A DNA stretch of 36,388 bases from Gemmatimonadales bacterium. Lineage in GTDB: Bacteria; Gemmatimonadota; Gemmatimonadetes; Gemmatimonadales; GWC2-71-9. The position numbers were made by a program, and so were the translations under genes. The notes beneath the pieces are model-generated. The model saw only the letters and a program-made list of their open reading frames with translations. It had not been told where the DNA came from and ran no database searches. This document shows positions 1-8,492 of this stretch, one piece after another. Location of the stretch: positions 1 to 36,388 of the forward strand of contig JAICUF010000016.1 in NCBI GenBank assembly GCA_025935995.1, in the 5' to 3' direction. Positions within the stretch are counted from its first letter, which is position 1. Each line of letters opens with the position of its first letter.

Positions 1-25
1 CGGGTTCCGGCCCGCCTCGCGCCGC

Positions 26-31
26 TATATT
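26..31 (+). promoter_or_regulatory. -10 box of a probable leaderless upp promoter
   Basis: TATATT lies 7 nt before the upp ATG, in otherwise GC-rich sequence with no Shine-Dalgarno motif. At that spacing transcription would begin at or next to the start codon. No convincing -35 is visible. The same arrangement recurs at several other operon heads in this window, which strengthens the call. Confidence 0.5.
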
Positions 32-38
32 CCCGCCC

Positions 39-683
39 ATGCCGCCCCGGAACCTCCCCAACCTCACGGTGCTCTCGCACCCGCTCATCCAGCACAAGCT
101 CACCATCCTGCGCGACCGCCGCACCACCACGCGGGACTTCAAGCAGCTGGTGAACGAGATCGCGACGCTCATGGCCTACGAGGTCACGAAGGATCTCTCG
201 ACGGAGCCGGTCACGATCGACACCCCGCTCGAGACGATGGAAGGCATCCAGGTCTCGGGGAAGAAGCTCACGCTGGTGCCGATCCTGCGCGCGGGGCTCG
301 GCATGGTGGAGGGAATCGCGCAGCTCATCCCGTCGGCGCGCGTGGGTCACATCGGGCTCTACCGCGATCACGACACGCTCCGGCCGGTGGACTACTACTT
401 CAAGATTCCGGCCGACGAGATCGAGCGCGACTTCTTCGTGCTCGATCCGATGCTCGCGACCGGCGGCAGCGCGGTGGCCGCGGTGGGCGCGCTCAAGGAT
501 GCGGGCGCGCGGCGGATCCGGTTCCTCTGTCTCGTCGCGGCGCCCGAGGGTGCCGCGCGCATGCTGGAGGCGCATCCCGACGTGCCGGTCTTCGCGGCGG
601 CGCTCGACCGCCAGCTGAGCCCCGCCGGCTACATCCTCCCCGGCCTGGGCGACGCCGGCGACCGCCTCTTCGGTACCCGGTGA
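39..683 (+). CDS. upp: Uracil phosphoribosyltransferase
   Basis: This cytosolic enzyme converts uracil and PRPP to UMP plus pyrophosphate in pyrimidine salvage. The protein has 214 residues, close to the family's usual ~208-210. The N-terminus ([19 protein letters not shown]) is typical of Upp. The PRPP-binding loop is visible as [10 protein letters not shown] near residues 138-147, and the C-terminal uracil-binding segment as [17 protein letters not shown]. The ATG at 39 is chosen because the conserved N-terminus starts just after it and a -10 box sits 7 nt upstream. Its stop overlaps the next gene's GTG start by 4 nt (GTGA), so the two are probably co-transcribed and translationally coupled. 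Identification is firm. Confidence 0.96.
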   Translation: MPPRNLPNLTVLSHPLIQHKLTILRDRRTTTRDFKQLVNEIATLMAYEVTKDLSTEPVTIDTPLETMEGIQVSGKKLTLVPILRAGLGMVEGIAQLIPSARVGHIGLYRDHDTLRPVDYYFKIPADEIERDFFVLDPMLATGGSAVAAVGALKDAGARRIRFLCLVAAPEGAARMLEAHPDVPVFAAALDRQLSPAGYILPGLGDAGDRLFGTR

Positions 684-2077
684 CGACGCCGATCCGCCTG
701 ACCTTCTGGGGCGCCGCGGGCCAGGTCACCGGCTCGATGCATCTGCTCGAGGCCGCGGGCGCCCGGATCCTCCTCGATGCCGGGCTCTTCCAGGGCCACC
801 GGACCGACGCCCGCCGGCTGAATGCCGAGCTGCCGTTCGACGCGCGGCGGATCGACTCGGTGATCGTGAGTCACGCGCACATCGATCACACCGGCCGCCT
901 GCCGCTCCTGGCCAACCAGGGATTCCACGGCCCCGTCGTGGTGACGCCGGCGACGCGCGATCTCTGCGCGGTGATGCTCGCCGACTCGGCGCACATTCAG
1001 GAGAAGGACTTCGAGTACCTCGAGCGGCGCGGCCGCGCGGGCCCCGACGCGCGCCCGCTCTACACGATGGCGGACGCGGTGCGGGTGCAGAAGCTCATGG
1101 TGGCGGTGCCCTATCACCGCATCTACCACGTGCGGAAGCACCTCTCGCTCGAGTATCTGGACGCGGGGCACATCCTGGGGTCCGCGACGGTCGATCTCCG
1201 GATCGCCGAGGGCGGCCCGCACCGGCTCGTCTTCTCGGGCGACATCGGGCGCACCGGCCTTCCGATCATCCGCGACCCGGAGCCGCCGTCCGGACCGATC
1301 GACACGCTCATCATCGAGTCCACCTACGCCGAACGGGACCACGAATCGGTGGCAGGCTCCGAGGAGCGCCTGGGCGAGGCCATCCGCCGCACCGCGGCGC
1401 GCGGCGGCAAGGTGCTGGTGCCCGCCTTCGCGGTCGGGAGGGCACAGGAGCTGATCTACAGCATCAACCAGCTCTTCCGCGACGGCCGCATCCCGCGCAT
1501 TCCGGTCTACGTCGACAGCCCGCTCGCGGTGGACGTGACGAGCGTCTTCCGGCTCCATCCCGAAAGCTTCGACCGGAGCGAAGTGCTCGTCGAGTCCGGC
1601 GCGCCGCTCTTCGACGTGCCGCTTCTGAGCTACGTGCGCGACGTCGAGGACTCGAAGAAGCTCAACCGGCTCACGGGACCCGCGGTCATCATCGCGGCGT
1701 CGGGCATGGCGGAGAACGGCCGCATCCTGCACCATCTCGCGAACCACATCGGGGACCATCGTTCGCTGGTGCTCTTCGTCGGCTTTCAGGCGGAGGGAAC
1801 GCTGGGACGCCGGATTCAGGACGGCGCCCGGACGGTGAAGATCTTCGGCGAGCCCCACGAGGTGCGAGCCGAGACGGAGACGATCGGCGGCTATTCGGCC
1901 CACGCCGACCGCAACGAGCTGCGCGCCTGGGTCAAGGCGCTCGGCGGGCCGATCCGCCGCGCCTTCTGTGTCCACGGCGAACCCTCCGCGCTCGAGACGA
2001 TGGCGACCATCCTTCGCGAGGAGGGAGTGGCCGAGGTGCACGTGCCGGCGCACGGGCAGACGTTCGACCTCGGGTGA
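680..2077 (+). CDS. Beta-CASP metallo-beta-lactamase family RNase-like protein
   Basis: The 465-residue protein has the two-zinc signature H65-x-H67-x-D69-H70 (in SHAHIDHTG). Further metallo-beta-lactamase motifs are DAGHILGSA and SGDIGR. A central beta-CASP region contains [14 protein letters not shown], and the C-terminal RMMBL segment carries GYSAHADR. This architecture matches the COG1236 (CPSF73/Ysh1-like) group, whose characterised members are cytosolic RNA exo- or endonucleases. The substrate here is unknown, so RNA processing is inferred from the family. It starts at GTG 680 overlapping the upp stop, which implies co-translation with upp. I see no truncation or missing metal ligand. 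Confidence 0.9.
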   Translation: MTTPIRLTFWGAAGQVTGSMHLLEAAGARILLDAGLFQGHRTDARRLNAELPFDARRIDSVIVSHAHIDHTGRLPLLANQGFHGPVVVTPATRDLCAVMLADSAHIQEKDFEYLERRGRAGPDARPLYTMADAVRVQKLMVAVPYHRIYHVRKHLSLEYLDAGHILGSATVDLRIAEGGPHRLVFSGDIGRTGLPIIRDPEPPSGPIDTLIIESTYAERDHESVAGSEERLGEAIRRTAARGGKVLVPAFAVGRAQELIYSINQLFRDGRIPRIPVYVDSPLAVDVTSVFRLHPESFDRSEVLVESGAPLFDVPLLSYVRDVEDSKKLNRLTGPAVIIAASGMAENGRILHHLANHIGDHRSLVLFVGFQAEGTLGRRIQDGARTVKIFGEPHEVRAETETIGGYSAHADRNELRAWVKALGGPIRRAFCVHGEPSALETMATILREEGVAEVHVPAHGQTFDLG

Positions 2078-2083
2078 GTCGAA

Positions 2084-2112
2084 TTGTCGTGAGCGGAAAC
2101 GGACGGTAGCTT
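2084..2112 (+). promoter_or_regulatory. Sigma70-type promoter of a probable leaderless transcript
   Basis: TTGTCG (2084-2089) is followed after exactly 17 nt by TAGCTT (2107-2112). The GTG start of the next gene lies only 6 nt further on, so the start codon and transcription start nearly coincide. No Shine-Dalgarno motif would be transcribed. Confidence 0.5.
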
Positions 2113-2118
2113 CAGGGC

Positions 2119-2730
2119 GTGCCCCGCCTCATCCGCGGCGTCGTCCGACTGCTCGGCGTCCTGCTCCTCGTCGCCGGGATCGCGTACACCGTCGCCCTCG
2201 TCATGGTGCTGGTCGTGAGTCAGCAGGACCAGCGCCGGCCCGCCGACGCGATCGTCGTCCTCGGCGCCGCGCAGTACAACGGGCGGCCCTCGCCGGTGCT
2301 GCGGGCGCGGCTCGACCACGCCGTCGAGCTGTACCGCGACCACCTCGCGCCGCGCATCATCGTGACGGGCGGCGTGGGCCGGGGCGACACGATGAGCGAG
2401 GCCGCGGTGAGCCGGGGCTACCTGCTCGCGCGCGGCCTCCGTGACAGCGCCATCGTCGTGGCGCCGCAGGGACGGTCGACCTATACGTCGATGACGGTGG
2501 TGGCGCGGTGGCTGCAACTTCGCGGGCACTCGCGCGTAATTCTCGTGAGCGATCCATTCCACATGTGCCGGCTCCGCCTCGAGGCTCGCCGCACCGAGCT
2601 TACCGCCTGGACCTCGCCGACCCCCTCCAGCCCGATCTCGGACAACCCGAACCTCGAGCTGGACTATCTCGCGCGGGAGGCGCTCAAGGTTCCGGTGGCG
2701 TGGGTGAGGAGCTGGAAATGGCTGCGGTAG
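2119..2730 (+). CDS. YdcF/SanA-like DUF218 membrane-anchored protein
   Basis: The 203-residue protein has one N-terminal membrane segment (about residues 7-33, rich in L/V/A), then a DUF218 domain. Visible family motifs are ADAIVVLGAAQYNGRPSPVL, the Asp/Glu-bearing GGVGRGDTMSEA and SDPFHMCR. Members such as SanA, ElyC and YdcF are anchored in the inner membrane and linked to envelope integrity; no reaction is firmly established for this subgroup. The GTG at 2119 is chosen because it gives a complete N-terminal anchor and is preceded by a good promoter. Its 3' end precedes the M16 cluster by 20 nt, so read-through into that cluster is likely. The precise role is unknown. Confidence 0.82.
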   Translation: MPRLIRGVVRLLGVLLLVAGIAYTVALVMVLVVSQQDQRRPADAIVVLGAAQYNGRPSPVLRARLDHAVELYRDHLAPRIIVTGGVGRGDTMSEAAVSRGYLLARGLRDSAIVVAPQGRSTYTSMTVVARWLQLRGHSRVILVSDPFHMCRLRLEARRTELTAWTSPTPSSPISDNPNLELDYLAREALKVPVAWVRSWKWLR

Positions 2731-2750
2731 CAATGGAAACGGAGAGTGAT

Positions 2751-4163
2751 ATGGACCGAAGGACGGAAGGTCGGAAGGTCGGAAGGGTGCTCCGCAGGGG
2801 AATGGGGGTCGCGGTCTGGGCGGTGCTGTTTTCCGTCCTTCCGTCCTTCCGTCCTTCCGTCTCCGCACAGGCGCTCCACGTGCCCTACGTGCTCGACACC
2901 CTGCCCAACGGCCTCACACTGATCGTGCATGAGGACCACTCGTCACCCGTTGTGACCGTGAACACCTGGCGGCACGTGGGCTCGGGCGACGAGAGCCAGG
3001 GCCGCACCGGGTTCGCCCACCTGTTCGAACACCTCATGTTCATGGGCTCGGAGCACGCCGTGTATCCGCAGTTCGACCGGCTCCTCGAGGCGGCGGGCGG
3101 CGACAACAACGGGTCCACCAACAACGACCGCACCAACTACTATGAGGAAGGGCCGGCCAACGCCCTCCCCCTCATGCTCTGGCTCGAGGCAGACCGCACC
3201 GGGTGGCTCCTGCCTACCATGGATTCCGCGAAGGTCGACCTCCAGCGCGACGTGGTGAAGAACGAGCGCCGCGAGGGCGTGGACAACCAGCCCTACGGCC
3301 TCGCCGACGAGACGATCGCGGCGATGCTCTATCCGCCGAGTCACCCGTACTCGTGGCCGGTGATCGGCTCGATGACCGACCTCTCTGCGGCCTCGCTCGA
3401 GGACGTGAAGAACTTCTTCCGGCGCTACTACGCGCCCAACAACACCACCATCACCGTTGCGGGCGACGTGAAGCCCGCCGAAGTGAAGGCGCTGGTCGAG
3501 AAGTATTTCGGCGAGATCCCGCGGGGCCCGGCCATCACGCGGAACGTGCCGGCACCGTTCAGTCTCCGGGCCGACACGATGGCGGTGCTCGAGGACCGGG
3601 TGCAGCTCCCGCGGCTCTACTACACCTGGCACACGGTGAAGGCATGGGCGCCGGACGATGCGGCGCTCGATCTCGTCGCGTATCTCCTCACCGGCGCCAA
3701 GAACGCCCGGCTCACCCAGACGCTGGTGTACGACCGCCAGACGGCGAGCCAGGTCCAGGCGTATCACGACAGCCGCCGGCTGGACGGCGAATTCGACGTC
3801 ATCGCGACGGCGCGGCCCGGCCACGCCCTTCCCGAGCTGCAGACGGCGGTGGACGCGGAGCTCGCGCGGCTCGCGGCGTCGGGCCCGACGGCGCGCGAGC
3901 TGGAACAGGCCAGGAACGCCCGCGAGGCGAGCTTCCTCCGGGGCATCGAGCGCGTCGGACGGAAGGCCGACCAGCTCAACCGATACTACTATCAGATCGG
4001 TGAGCCCGACGGATTCCAGCGCGACCTCAATCGCTACCGCGCCGTGACGGCGGCCGACATCCAGCGGGTGGTGCGCACCTACCTCACCGGGCCGCGCGTC
4101 ATCCTGAGCATCGTGCCGCAGGGGAAGCGGGAGCTCGCGGCCAGGGGGAGGAGCACGCCATGA
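2751..4163 (+). CDS. M16 family zinc peptidase, catalytic type (copy 1)
   Basis: This is a 470-residue exported insulinase/pitrilysin-family peptidase. The inverted zinc site is present as H90-LF-E93-H94 with a third ligand E172 in KNERRE. Two M16 half-domains follow, including the family's NGSTNNDRTNYYE stretch. The N-terminus is a signal sequence whose n-region and end are encoded by a repeat (see 2754-2861); cleavage probably falls near SVSA-QALHV. ATG 2751 is preferred because GGAGAG lies 4 nt upstream; in-frame ATGs at 2718 and 2733 are alternatives. The stop overlaps the next start by ATGA. By family knowledge it should act in the periplasm with the non-catalytic partner encoded next. 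The substrate is unknown. Confidence 0.92.
   Translation: MDRRTEGRKVGRVLRRGMGVAVWAVLFSVLPSFRPSVSAQALHVPYVLDTLPNGLTLIVHEDHSSPVVTVNTWRHVGSGDESQGRTGFAHLFEHLMFMGSEHAVYPQFDRLLEAAGGDNNGSTNNDRTNYYEEGPANALPLMLWLEADRTGWLLPTMDSAKVDLQRDVVKNERREGVDNQPYGLADETIAAMLYPPSHPYSWPVIGSMTDLSAASLEDVKNFFRRYYAPNNTTITVAGDVKPAEVKALVEKYFGEIPRGPAITRNVPAPFSLRADTMAVLEDRVQLPRLYYTWHTVKAWAPDDAALDLVAYLLTGAKNARLTQTLVYDRQTASQVQAYHDSRRLDGEFDVIATARPGHALPELQTAVDAELARLAASGPTARELEQARNAREASFLRGIERVGRKADQLNRYYYQIGEPDGFQRDLNRYRAVTAADIQRVVRTYLTGPRVILSIVPQGKRELAARGRSTP
2754..2861 (+). repeat. ~110 bp element with complementary 8-bp-period arms (copy 1)
   Basis: The left arm (2754-2785) is four tandem units of the form GACGGAAG/GTCGGAAG. 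The right arm (2829-2861) is units of CTTCCGTC. The arms are reverse complements over about 28 of 32 positions, separated by a ~43 nt loop. The element begins right after the ATG at 2751 and encodes the signal peptide of the M16 gene. A related copy lies at 5620-5727 in the same position of the second catalytic M16 gene. It may be a short dispersed, REP- or MITE-like repeat; its mobility is inference. Confidence 0.7.
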
Positions 4164-5617
4164 ACCCGAGCCTCCACAGTGTCGCGGCGCTCCTCGCGCT
4201 CGCCGCGATGCCGGTCGCCACGTTGCCGCTCGCCGCGCAGAGGCCCGCGGTCGCGACCCGCCCGACGCTCGGACCCGCGCCCCGCCTGGTCATGCCCGCC
4301 GTGCAGAAGGCCCGCCTCGCCAACGGCCTGGCCATCGAGGTCGTGCCGATGCACGAGGTGCCGCTGGTCCAGGCGTCGCTCCTCATTGCGGGCGGTGCGC
4401 GGCTCGACGGCAGCCATCCCGGTCTCGCGACCTTCACCGCGAACATGCTCGACGAGGGCGCCGGCAGCCGCGACGCCTTTGCCCTCGCGGCGGAGGTGGC
4501 CTACCTCGGCGCGACGCTCAATACCGGTGCCGGCTGGGACGCGGTGACGGTGGACGTGGGCGCGCCGAAGCGCACCTTCGTCCAGGCGATGGCGCTCGCC
4601 GCCGACGTGGTTCTGCGGCCCCGCTTCGCGACCGCGGATGTCGCGCGGCAGCGCGGGCTCCGGCTCGCGGGCATTCTCCAGCAGCGCGACCAGCCGGGTG
4701 CCGTCGCCGGCCTCGTCTTCAATGCGATGGTCTTTCCCGCCGGCCATCCCTATCACGCACCGCTCAACGGCGATTCGGCGTCGACCGCCGCACTCGATTC
4801 CGCGGGCGTGCGCGACTTCTGGAGCCGCGCCGCCGATCCGCGCCGCGCCACGCTCGTCGTCACCGGCGACGTGACGCTGGCCGAGGTCCGCGCGCTGGCG
4901 GAGCGGCTGTTCGGCGGATGGAAGGCACCGGCCTCGCCGCTCCCCGCGCCGGCCACGCCCGCCGAGGCGCCGCGGCCGGCCACGCGCATCATTCTGGTGG
5001 ACAAGCCGGGCGCCGCGCAGAGCGTGATCGCGATCGGCGCCCCCGGGGTGTCGCGCCGCTCGCCCGACTACCCCGCGATCATGCTGATGAACACGATCCT
5101 GGGCGGCTCCTTCTCGTCGCGGCTCAACGATATCCTCCGCGAGCAGAAGGGGTACACCTACGGCGCCGGCTCGGGCTATTCGTGGCGACCGCTGCCGGGT
5201 CCGTTCAACGCGAGTGCGCAGGTCCGGAGCAACGCGACCGACAGCTCGCTCGCGATCTTCTTCCGCGAGTTCCGCCGCATCCGCGACAGCGGCGTCACCG
5301 CGACCGAGCTCGAGCGCGGCCGTGCCTATCTCGTCCTCGGCTCGCTCGGCGACTTCGAGACGACGGGCCAAGTGGCCGGCTCCCTGGGGAGTCTCACCAT
5401 CCTGGGCCTCCCGCTCACGACCATTCCGTCCGACCTCGCGGCCATCCAGCGGCTCACCACCGCGGACGTGCAGCGCGCCGCGCAGCGCTATCTCGACCCC
5501 GCCCACTTCACCGTCGTGATCGTGGGCGACATCGCGAAGATCCGTCCCGGCATCGAGGCGCTGGGCCTCGGACCGGCGGAGGTGAGGGACTACAACGGGA
5601 ACGAGGTGGGATCATGA
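4160..5617 (+). CDS. M16 family protein, non-catalytic type (copy 1)
   Basis: The 485-residue protein has a signal peptide (hydrophobic ALLALAAMPVATLPLAAQ) followed by two M16 domains. The position of the HxxEH zinc motif reads FTANMLDEGAG, so the catalytic His and Glu are absent. The second half carries the conserved VDKPGAAQSVIAIG and ILREQKGYTYGAG stretches typical of the M16B partner subunit. Family knowledge: such subunits form heterodimers with a zinc-bearing partner and help bind the peptide. It starts at ATG 4160 inside the preceding stop (ATGA) and ends in an ATGA overlap with the next catalytic gene, so stoichiometric co-translation is likely. It acts in the periplasm. Confidence 0.9.
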   Translation: MNPSLHSVAALLALAAMPVATLPLAAQRPAVATRPTLGPAPRLVMPAVQKARLANGLAIEVVPMHEVPLVQASLLIAGGARLDGSHPGLATFTANMLDEGAGSRDAFALAAEVAYLGATLNTGAGWDAVTVDVGAPKRTFVQAMALAADVVLRPRFATADVARQRGLRLAGILQQRDQPGAVAGLVFNAMVFPAGHPYHAPLNGDSASTAALDSAGVRDFWSRAADPRRATLVVTGDVTLAEVRALAERLFGGWKAPASPLPAPATPAEAPRPATRIILVDKPGAAQSVIAIGAPGVSRRSPDYPAIMLMNTILGGSFSSRLNDILREQKGYTYGAGSGYSWRPLPGPFNASAQVRSNATDSSLAIFFREFRRIRDSGVTATELERGRAYLVLGSLGDFETTGQVAGSLGSLTILGLPLTTIPSDLAAIQRLTTADVQRAAQRYLDPAHFTVVIVGDIAKIRPGIEALGLGPAEVRDYNGNEVGS

Positions 5618-7044
5618 GGGACGGAAGGACGGAAGGACGGATGGGCGGACGGATGCTCCGCGGAGGGATGAGGATCGTCGCGTGTGGGGCGCTGTTTTCC
5701 GCCCTTCCGACCTTCCGCCCTTCCGCCTGCGCGCTCCACGCCCAGGCCCTCCACGTTGCCACCGACACCTTCACGCTCTCCAACGGGCTCAAGGTCGCCG
5801 TGCACGAGGACCACTCGGCGCCGCTCGTCGCGGTGAACCTGTGGTATCACGTGGGATCGGGACGCGAGGTGGCGGGCCGGAGCGGCTTCGCGCACCTGTT
5901 CGAGCACATGATGTTCCAGGGATCGAAGGACGTGGAGAAGGGCGGCCATTTCGGGGTGGTGCAGGAAGCGGGCGGCACGCTCAACGGGTCCACCAACAGC
6001 GATCGCACCAACTACTACGAGATGGTGCCGTCCAACTACCTGGAGCAGGTTCTCTGGCTCGAGGCGGACCGGATGGGCTATCTCCTCGACGCGTTCTCCC
6101 AGGCCAAGCTCGACAACCAGCGCGATGTCGTGAAGAACGAGCGCCGGCAGAACTACGAGAACGCCCCCTACGGCCTCGCCAGCATCAGGCTCGGCGAGAT
6201 GCTCTATCCGGAGAGCCATCCCTATCACGCGCCGACCATCGGGTACCAGGCCGACCTGACCGCGGCGTCGCCGGAGGATGTGGCCGGCTTCTTCCGGCAG
6301 TGGTACGTGCCGAACAATGCCTCGCTGGTGATCGCGGGCGACGTGAAGCCGGCGGAAGTGCGACGGCTGGTGACGCGCTACTTCGGCGACATCCCCGCGG
6401 GACAGCCGGCGCCCGCCGTGAAGCCGATCCCGGTCACGCTCCAGGCCGACCGGCGCGACGTCATGGAGGACCGGGTCACGCTGGCCCGGCTCAGCCTGGT
6501 CTGGCCCACGGTCGAGCGATGGAACGCCGACGAGGATGCCCTCGACATCTTCGGCTCCATCCTGGGCCAGGGGCGATCGTCCCGGCTCTATCAGCGGCTG
6601 GTCTATCGCGAACAGACGGCGCAATCGGCCAGCGCGGGCCAGGGCTCGCGGCCGCAGGCGGGCCAGTTCCAGGTCACCGTCATGGCGCGCGAGGGGGCGA
6701 GCCTGAGCCAGCTGGAGCGCGAGGTGTACGAGGAGATCGCGCGCCTGGCCGACGAGGGGCCGACGGCGGAGGAGATGGCGCGGGCCCGCAACGGCAATGA
6801 GGCGCGCTCGGTCTATCAGCTGCAGACGCTCCTCGGCAAGGCCGATCGGATCAACCAGTATCTCACCGAGCGCGGGACGCCCGACATGTTCAACGAGGAG
6901 CTGGCGCACTACGCCGCCGTCACTCCGGCCGACGTCCAGCGTGTGGCCCGGACCTACATCCGGAACCACCCGCACATCATCCTGTCGGTGGTGCCGAACG
7001 GCCATCGCGAGCTGGCCGCGCAGGCGCCGGAGGTGCACCCATGA
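5614..7044 (+). CDS. M16 family zinc peptidase, catalytic type (copy 2)
   Basis: The 476-residue exported peptidase has H94-LF-E97-H98 and third zinc ligand E176 in KNERRQ. It is clearly a paralogue of the gene at 2751: both share VHEDHS, HVGSG, the NGSTN-DRTNYYE block, LWLEADR and QRDVVKNERR. The N-terminus is charged, then hydrophobic, and is again encoded by the 8-bp-period repeat. The ATG at 5614 overlaps the preceding TGA (ATGA), and the stop overlaps the following start. Mature protein probably begins near ALHAQ-ALHV. It should pair with the non-catalytic subunit at 7041. The substrate is unknown. Confidence 0.92.
   Translation: MRDGRTEGRMGGRMLRGGMRIVACGALFSALPTFRPSACALHAQALHVATDTFTLSNGLKVAVHEDHSAPLVAVNLWYHVGSGREVAGRSGFAHLFEHMMFQGSKDVEKGGHFGVVQEAGGTLNGSTNSDRTNYYEMVPSNYLEQVLWLEADRMGYLLDAFSQAKLDNQRDVVKNERRQNYENAPYGLASIRLGEMLYPESHPYHAPTIGYQADLTAASPEDVAGFFRQWYVPNNASLVIAGDVKPAEVRRLVTRYFGDIPAGQPAPAVKPIPVTLQADRRDVMEDRVTLARLSLVWPTVERWNADEDALDIFGSILGQGRSSRLYQRLVYREQTAQSASAGQGSRPQAGQFQVTVMAREGASLSQLEREVYEEIARLADEGPTAEEMARARNGNEARSVYQLQTLLGKADRINQYLTERGTPDMFNEELAHYAAVTPADVQRVARTYIRNHPHIILSVVPNGHRELAAQAPEVHP
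5620..5727 (+). repeat. ~110 bp element with complementary 8-bp-period arms (copy 2)
   Basis: The left arm (5620-5651) is GACGGAAG twice, then GACGGATG and GGCGGACG. The right arm (5696-5727) is CTTCCGAC/CTTCCGCC-type units. About 26 of 32 positions pair, and the loop is 44 nt. The loop resembles that of copy 1 (both contain GCTCCGC near the left arm and GCTGTTTTCCG at the right arm). It sits a few bases after the ATG at 5614, in the same reading register (RTEGR) as copy 1. Confidence 0.65.
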
Positions 7045-8486
7045 CCCGCCGATTCCTCCTCGCCGGCCTGGCGACCTGCCTCGCCGCCGTGCCGCTCGCC
7101 GGTCAGCGGCTCGACCGCTCGAAGCGGCCGATGGCCGCCCCGGCCCCCGCGGTCGTGGCTCCGACGATCGTCAAGCGGACGCTGCCGAACGGGCTTCAGG
7201 TGTGGAGCGTCACGCGGCGCGAGCTGCCGATCGTGAACGCGCTGCTCGTCATCCGCGCCGGCTCGGCGCAGGACGGACCCGTCCCGGGCATCGCGGATGT
7301 GACGGCGTCGCTGCTGGATCAGGGCGCCGGCCGGCGCTCCGCGCTCGAGTTCGGCAATGCCGTCGCGTTCCTGGGCGCCAACCTGAACGCGTCGGCGAGC
7401 GACGAGCAGACGCAGGTCTCGCTCGTGACCCTCCGGAAGCACGCCGACTCCGCCTTTGCGCTCATGAGCGACATGGTGGTGCGACCCGCCTTCGCCGCGG
7501 AGGAGCTCGAGCGCGAGCGCCGTTCCCGCCTGCAGGCGCTCCGCTCGCAGAAGGACCGGCCCACCATCATCGCGACGCAGACCTTCGAGCGGCTGGTCTA
7601 CGGCGCCGACCATCCCTATGGTCACCCGGGCAACGGAACACCGGGGACGATCGGCAAGCTCGCGCGGGCGGACGTCACCGGCTTCTACGACTCGTGGTAC
7701 CGGCCGAACAATGCGATCCTGATCGTGGTGGGAGATGCCTCGGCGGCGGAGGCACAGTCGCTCGCGCGGCGCGCGTTCGGCGCCTGGAAGTCGAAGCCGG
7801 TGCCCGCGGCCGCGGCCGCGGTGCCGGCGCGCCCCGCCTCGCACGCCACCGCGGTGTACCTCGTGGACAAGCCGGGGGCTGCCCAGAGCGAGATCCGGAT
7901 CGGCCATCCGCTCGTGCCCCGCTCGACGAGCCCCGACTACTACGCCCTCCGCGTGCTCAACGCCGCGCTGGGCGGCGCCTTCACGTCACGCGTCAACCTC
8001 AACATCCGTGAGGCGAAGGGGTACACCTACGGCGCGCGCACCACGATGGCGTTCGAGCGCGGGCCGGGCCCGTTCGTAGCGAGCGCCGGCGTCTTCACCG
8101 CCAAGACCGACAGCTCCCTGATCGAGTTCATGAAGGAGATCCGCGATATCCGCGGCCCCCGCCCCATCACCGAGGCCGAAGCCGAATTCGCGCGGGCCTC
8201 GCTCATCCGGGCCTATCCGCGAGCGCTCGAAACCAACGCGGGGGTGGCCGCGACGCTGGCCGATCTCGCCTTCTTCCACCTGCCCGACAGCGAGCTCACG
8301 GGCTATCTCACCAGGCTCGCCCAGGTGAAGCCGGCGGATGTGACCCGCGTGGCGGACAAGTATCTGGCGCCCGACAGCTCCGTGATCGTCGTGGTGGGCG
8401 ACCTGGCGAAGATCCGGCCCGGGATCGAAGCGCTGCACCTGGGTCCGCTGACGGTGCTCGACGCCGACGGCCTCGCCGCCCGCTGA
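7041..8486 (+). CDS. M16 family protein, non-catalytic type (copy 2)
   Basis: The 481-residue protein has a signal peptide (RRFLLAGLATCLAAVPLAGQ). Two M16 domains follow with no HxxEH; the equivalent stretch reads VTASLLDQGAG. The second domain has VDKPGAAQSEIRIG and NIREAKGYTYGAR, closely matching the copy at 4160. Both non-catalytic copies also end with GDLAKIRPGIEAL- or GDIAKIRPGIEAL-type sequence. It completes a second catalytic/non-catalytic pair, so the four genes look like a tandem duplication of a two-gene unit. The ATG at 7041 overlaps the upstream stop. Its own stop is 6 bp from the end of the convergent RAYT gene, with no clear terminator between. Confidence 0.9.
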   Translation: MTRRFLLAGLATCLAAVPLAGQRLDRSKRPMAAPAPAVVAPTIVKRTLPNGLQVWSVTRRELPIVNALLVIRAGSAQDGPVPGIADVTASLLDQGAGRRSALEFGNAVAFLGANLNASASDEQTQVSLVTLRKHADSAFALMSDMVVRPAFAAEELERERRSRLQALRSQKDRPTIIATQTFERLVYGADHPYGHPGNGTPGTIGKLARADVTGFYDSWYRPNNAILIVVGDASAAEAQSLARRAFGAWKSKPVPAAAAAVPARPASHATAVYLVDKPGAAQSEIRIGHPLVPRSTSPDYYALRVLNAALGGAFTSRVNLNIREAKGYTYGARTTMAFERGPGPFVASAGVFTAKTDSSLIEFMKEIRDIRGPRPITEAEAEFARASLIRAYPRALETNAGVAATLADLAFFHLPDSELTGYLTRLAQVKPADVTRVADKYLAPDSSVIVVVGDLAKIRPGIEALHLGPLTVLDADGLAAR

Positions 8487-8492
8487 TCCACC

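Noticed and set aside
2508-2750. Longer N-terminus for the first M16 gene beginning at 2508
   Set aside because: It overlaps the end of the YdcF-like gene in another frame and would bury the signal peptide behind 80 residues. ATG 2751 has a ribosome-binding site.
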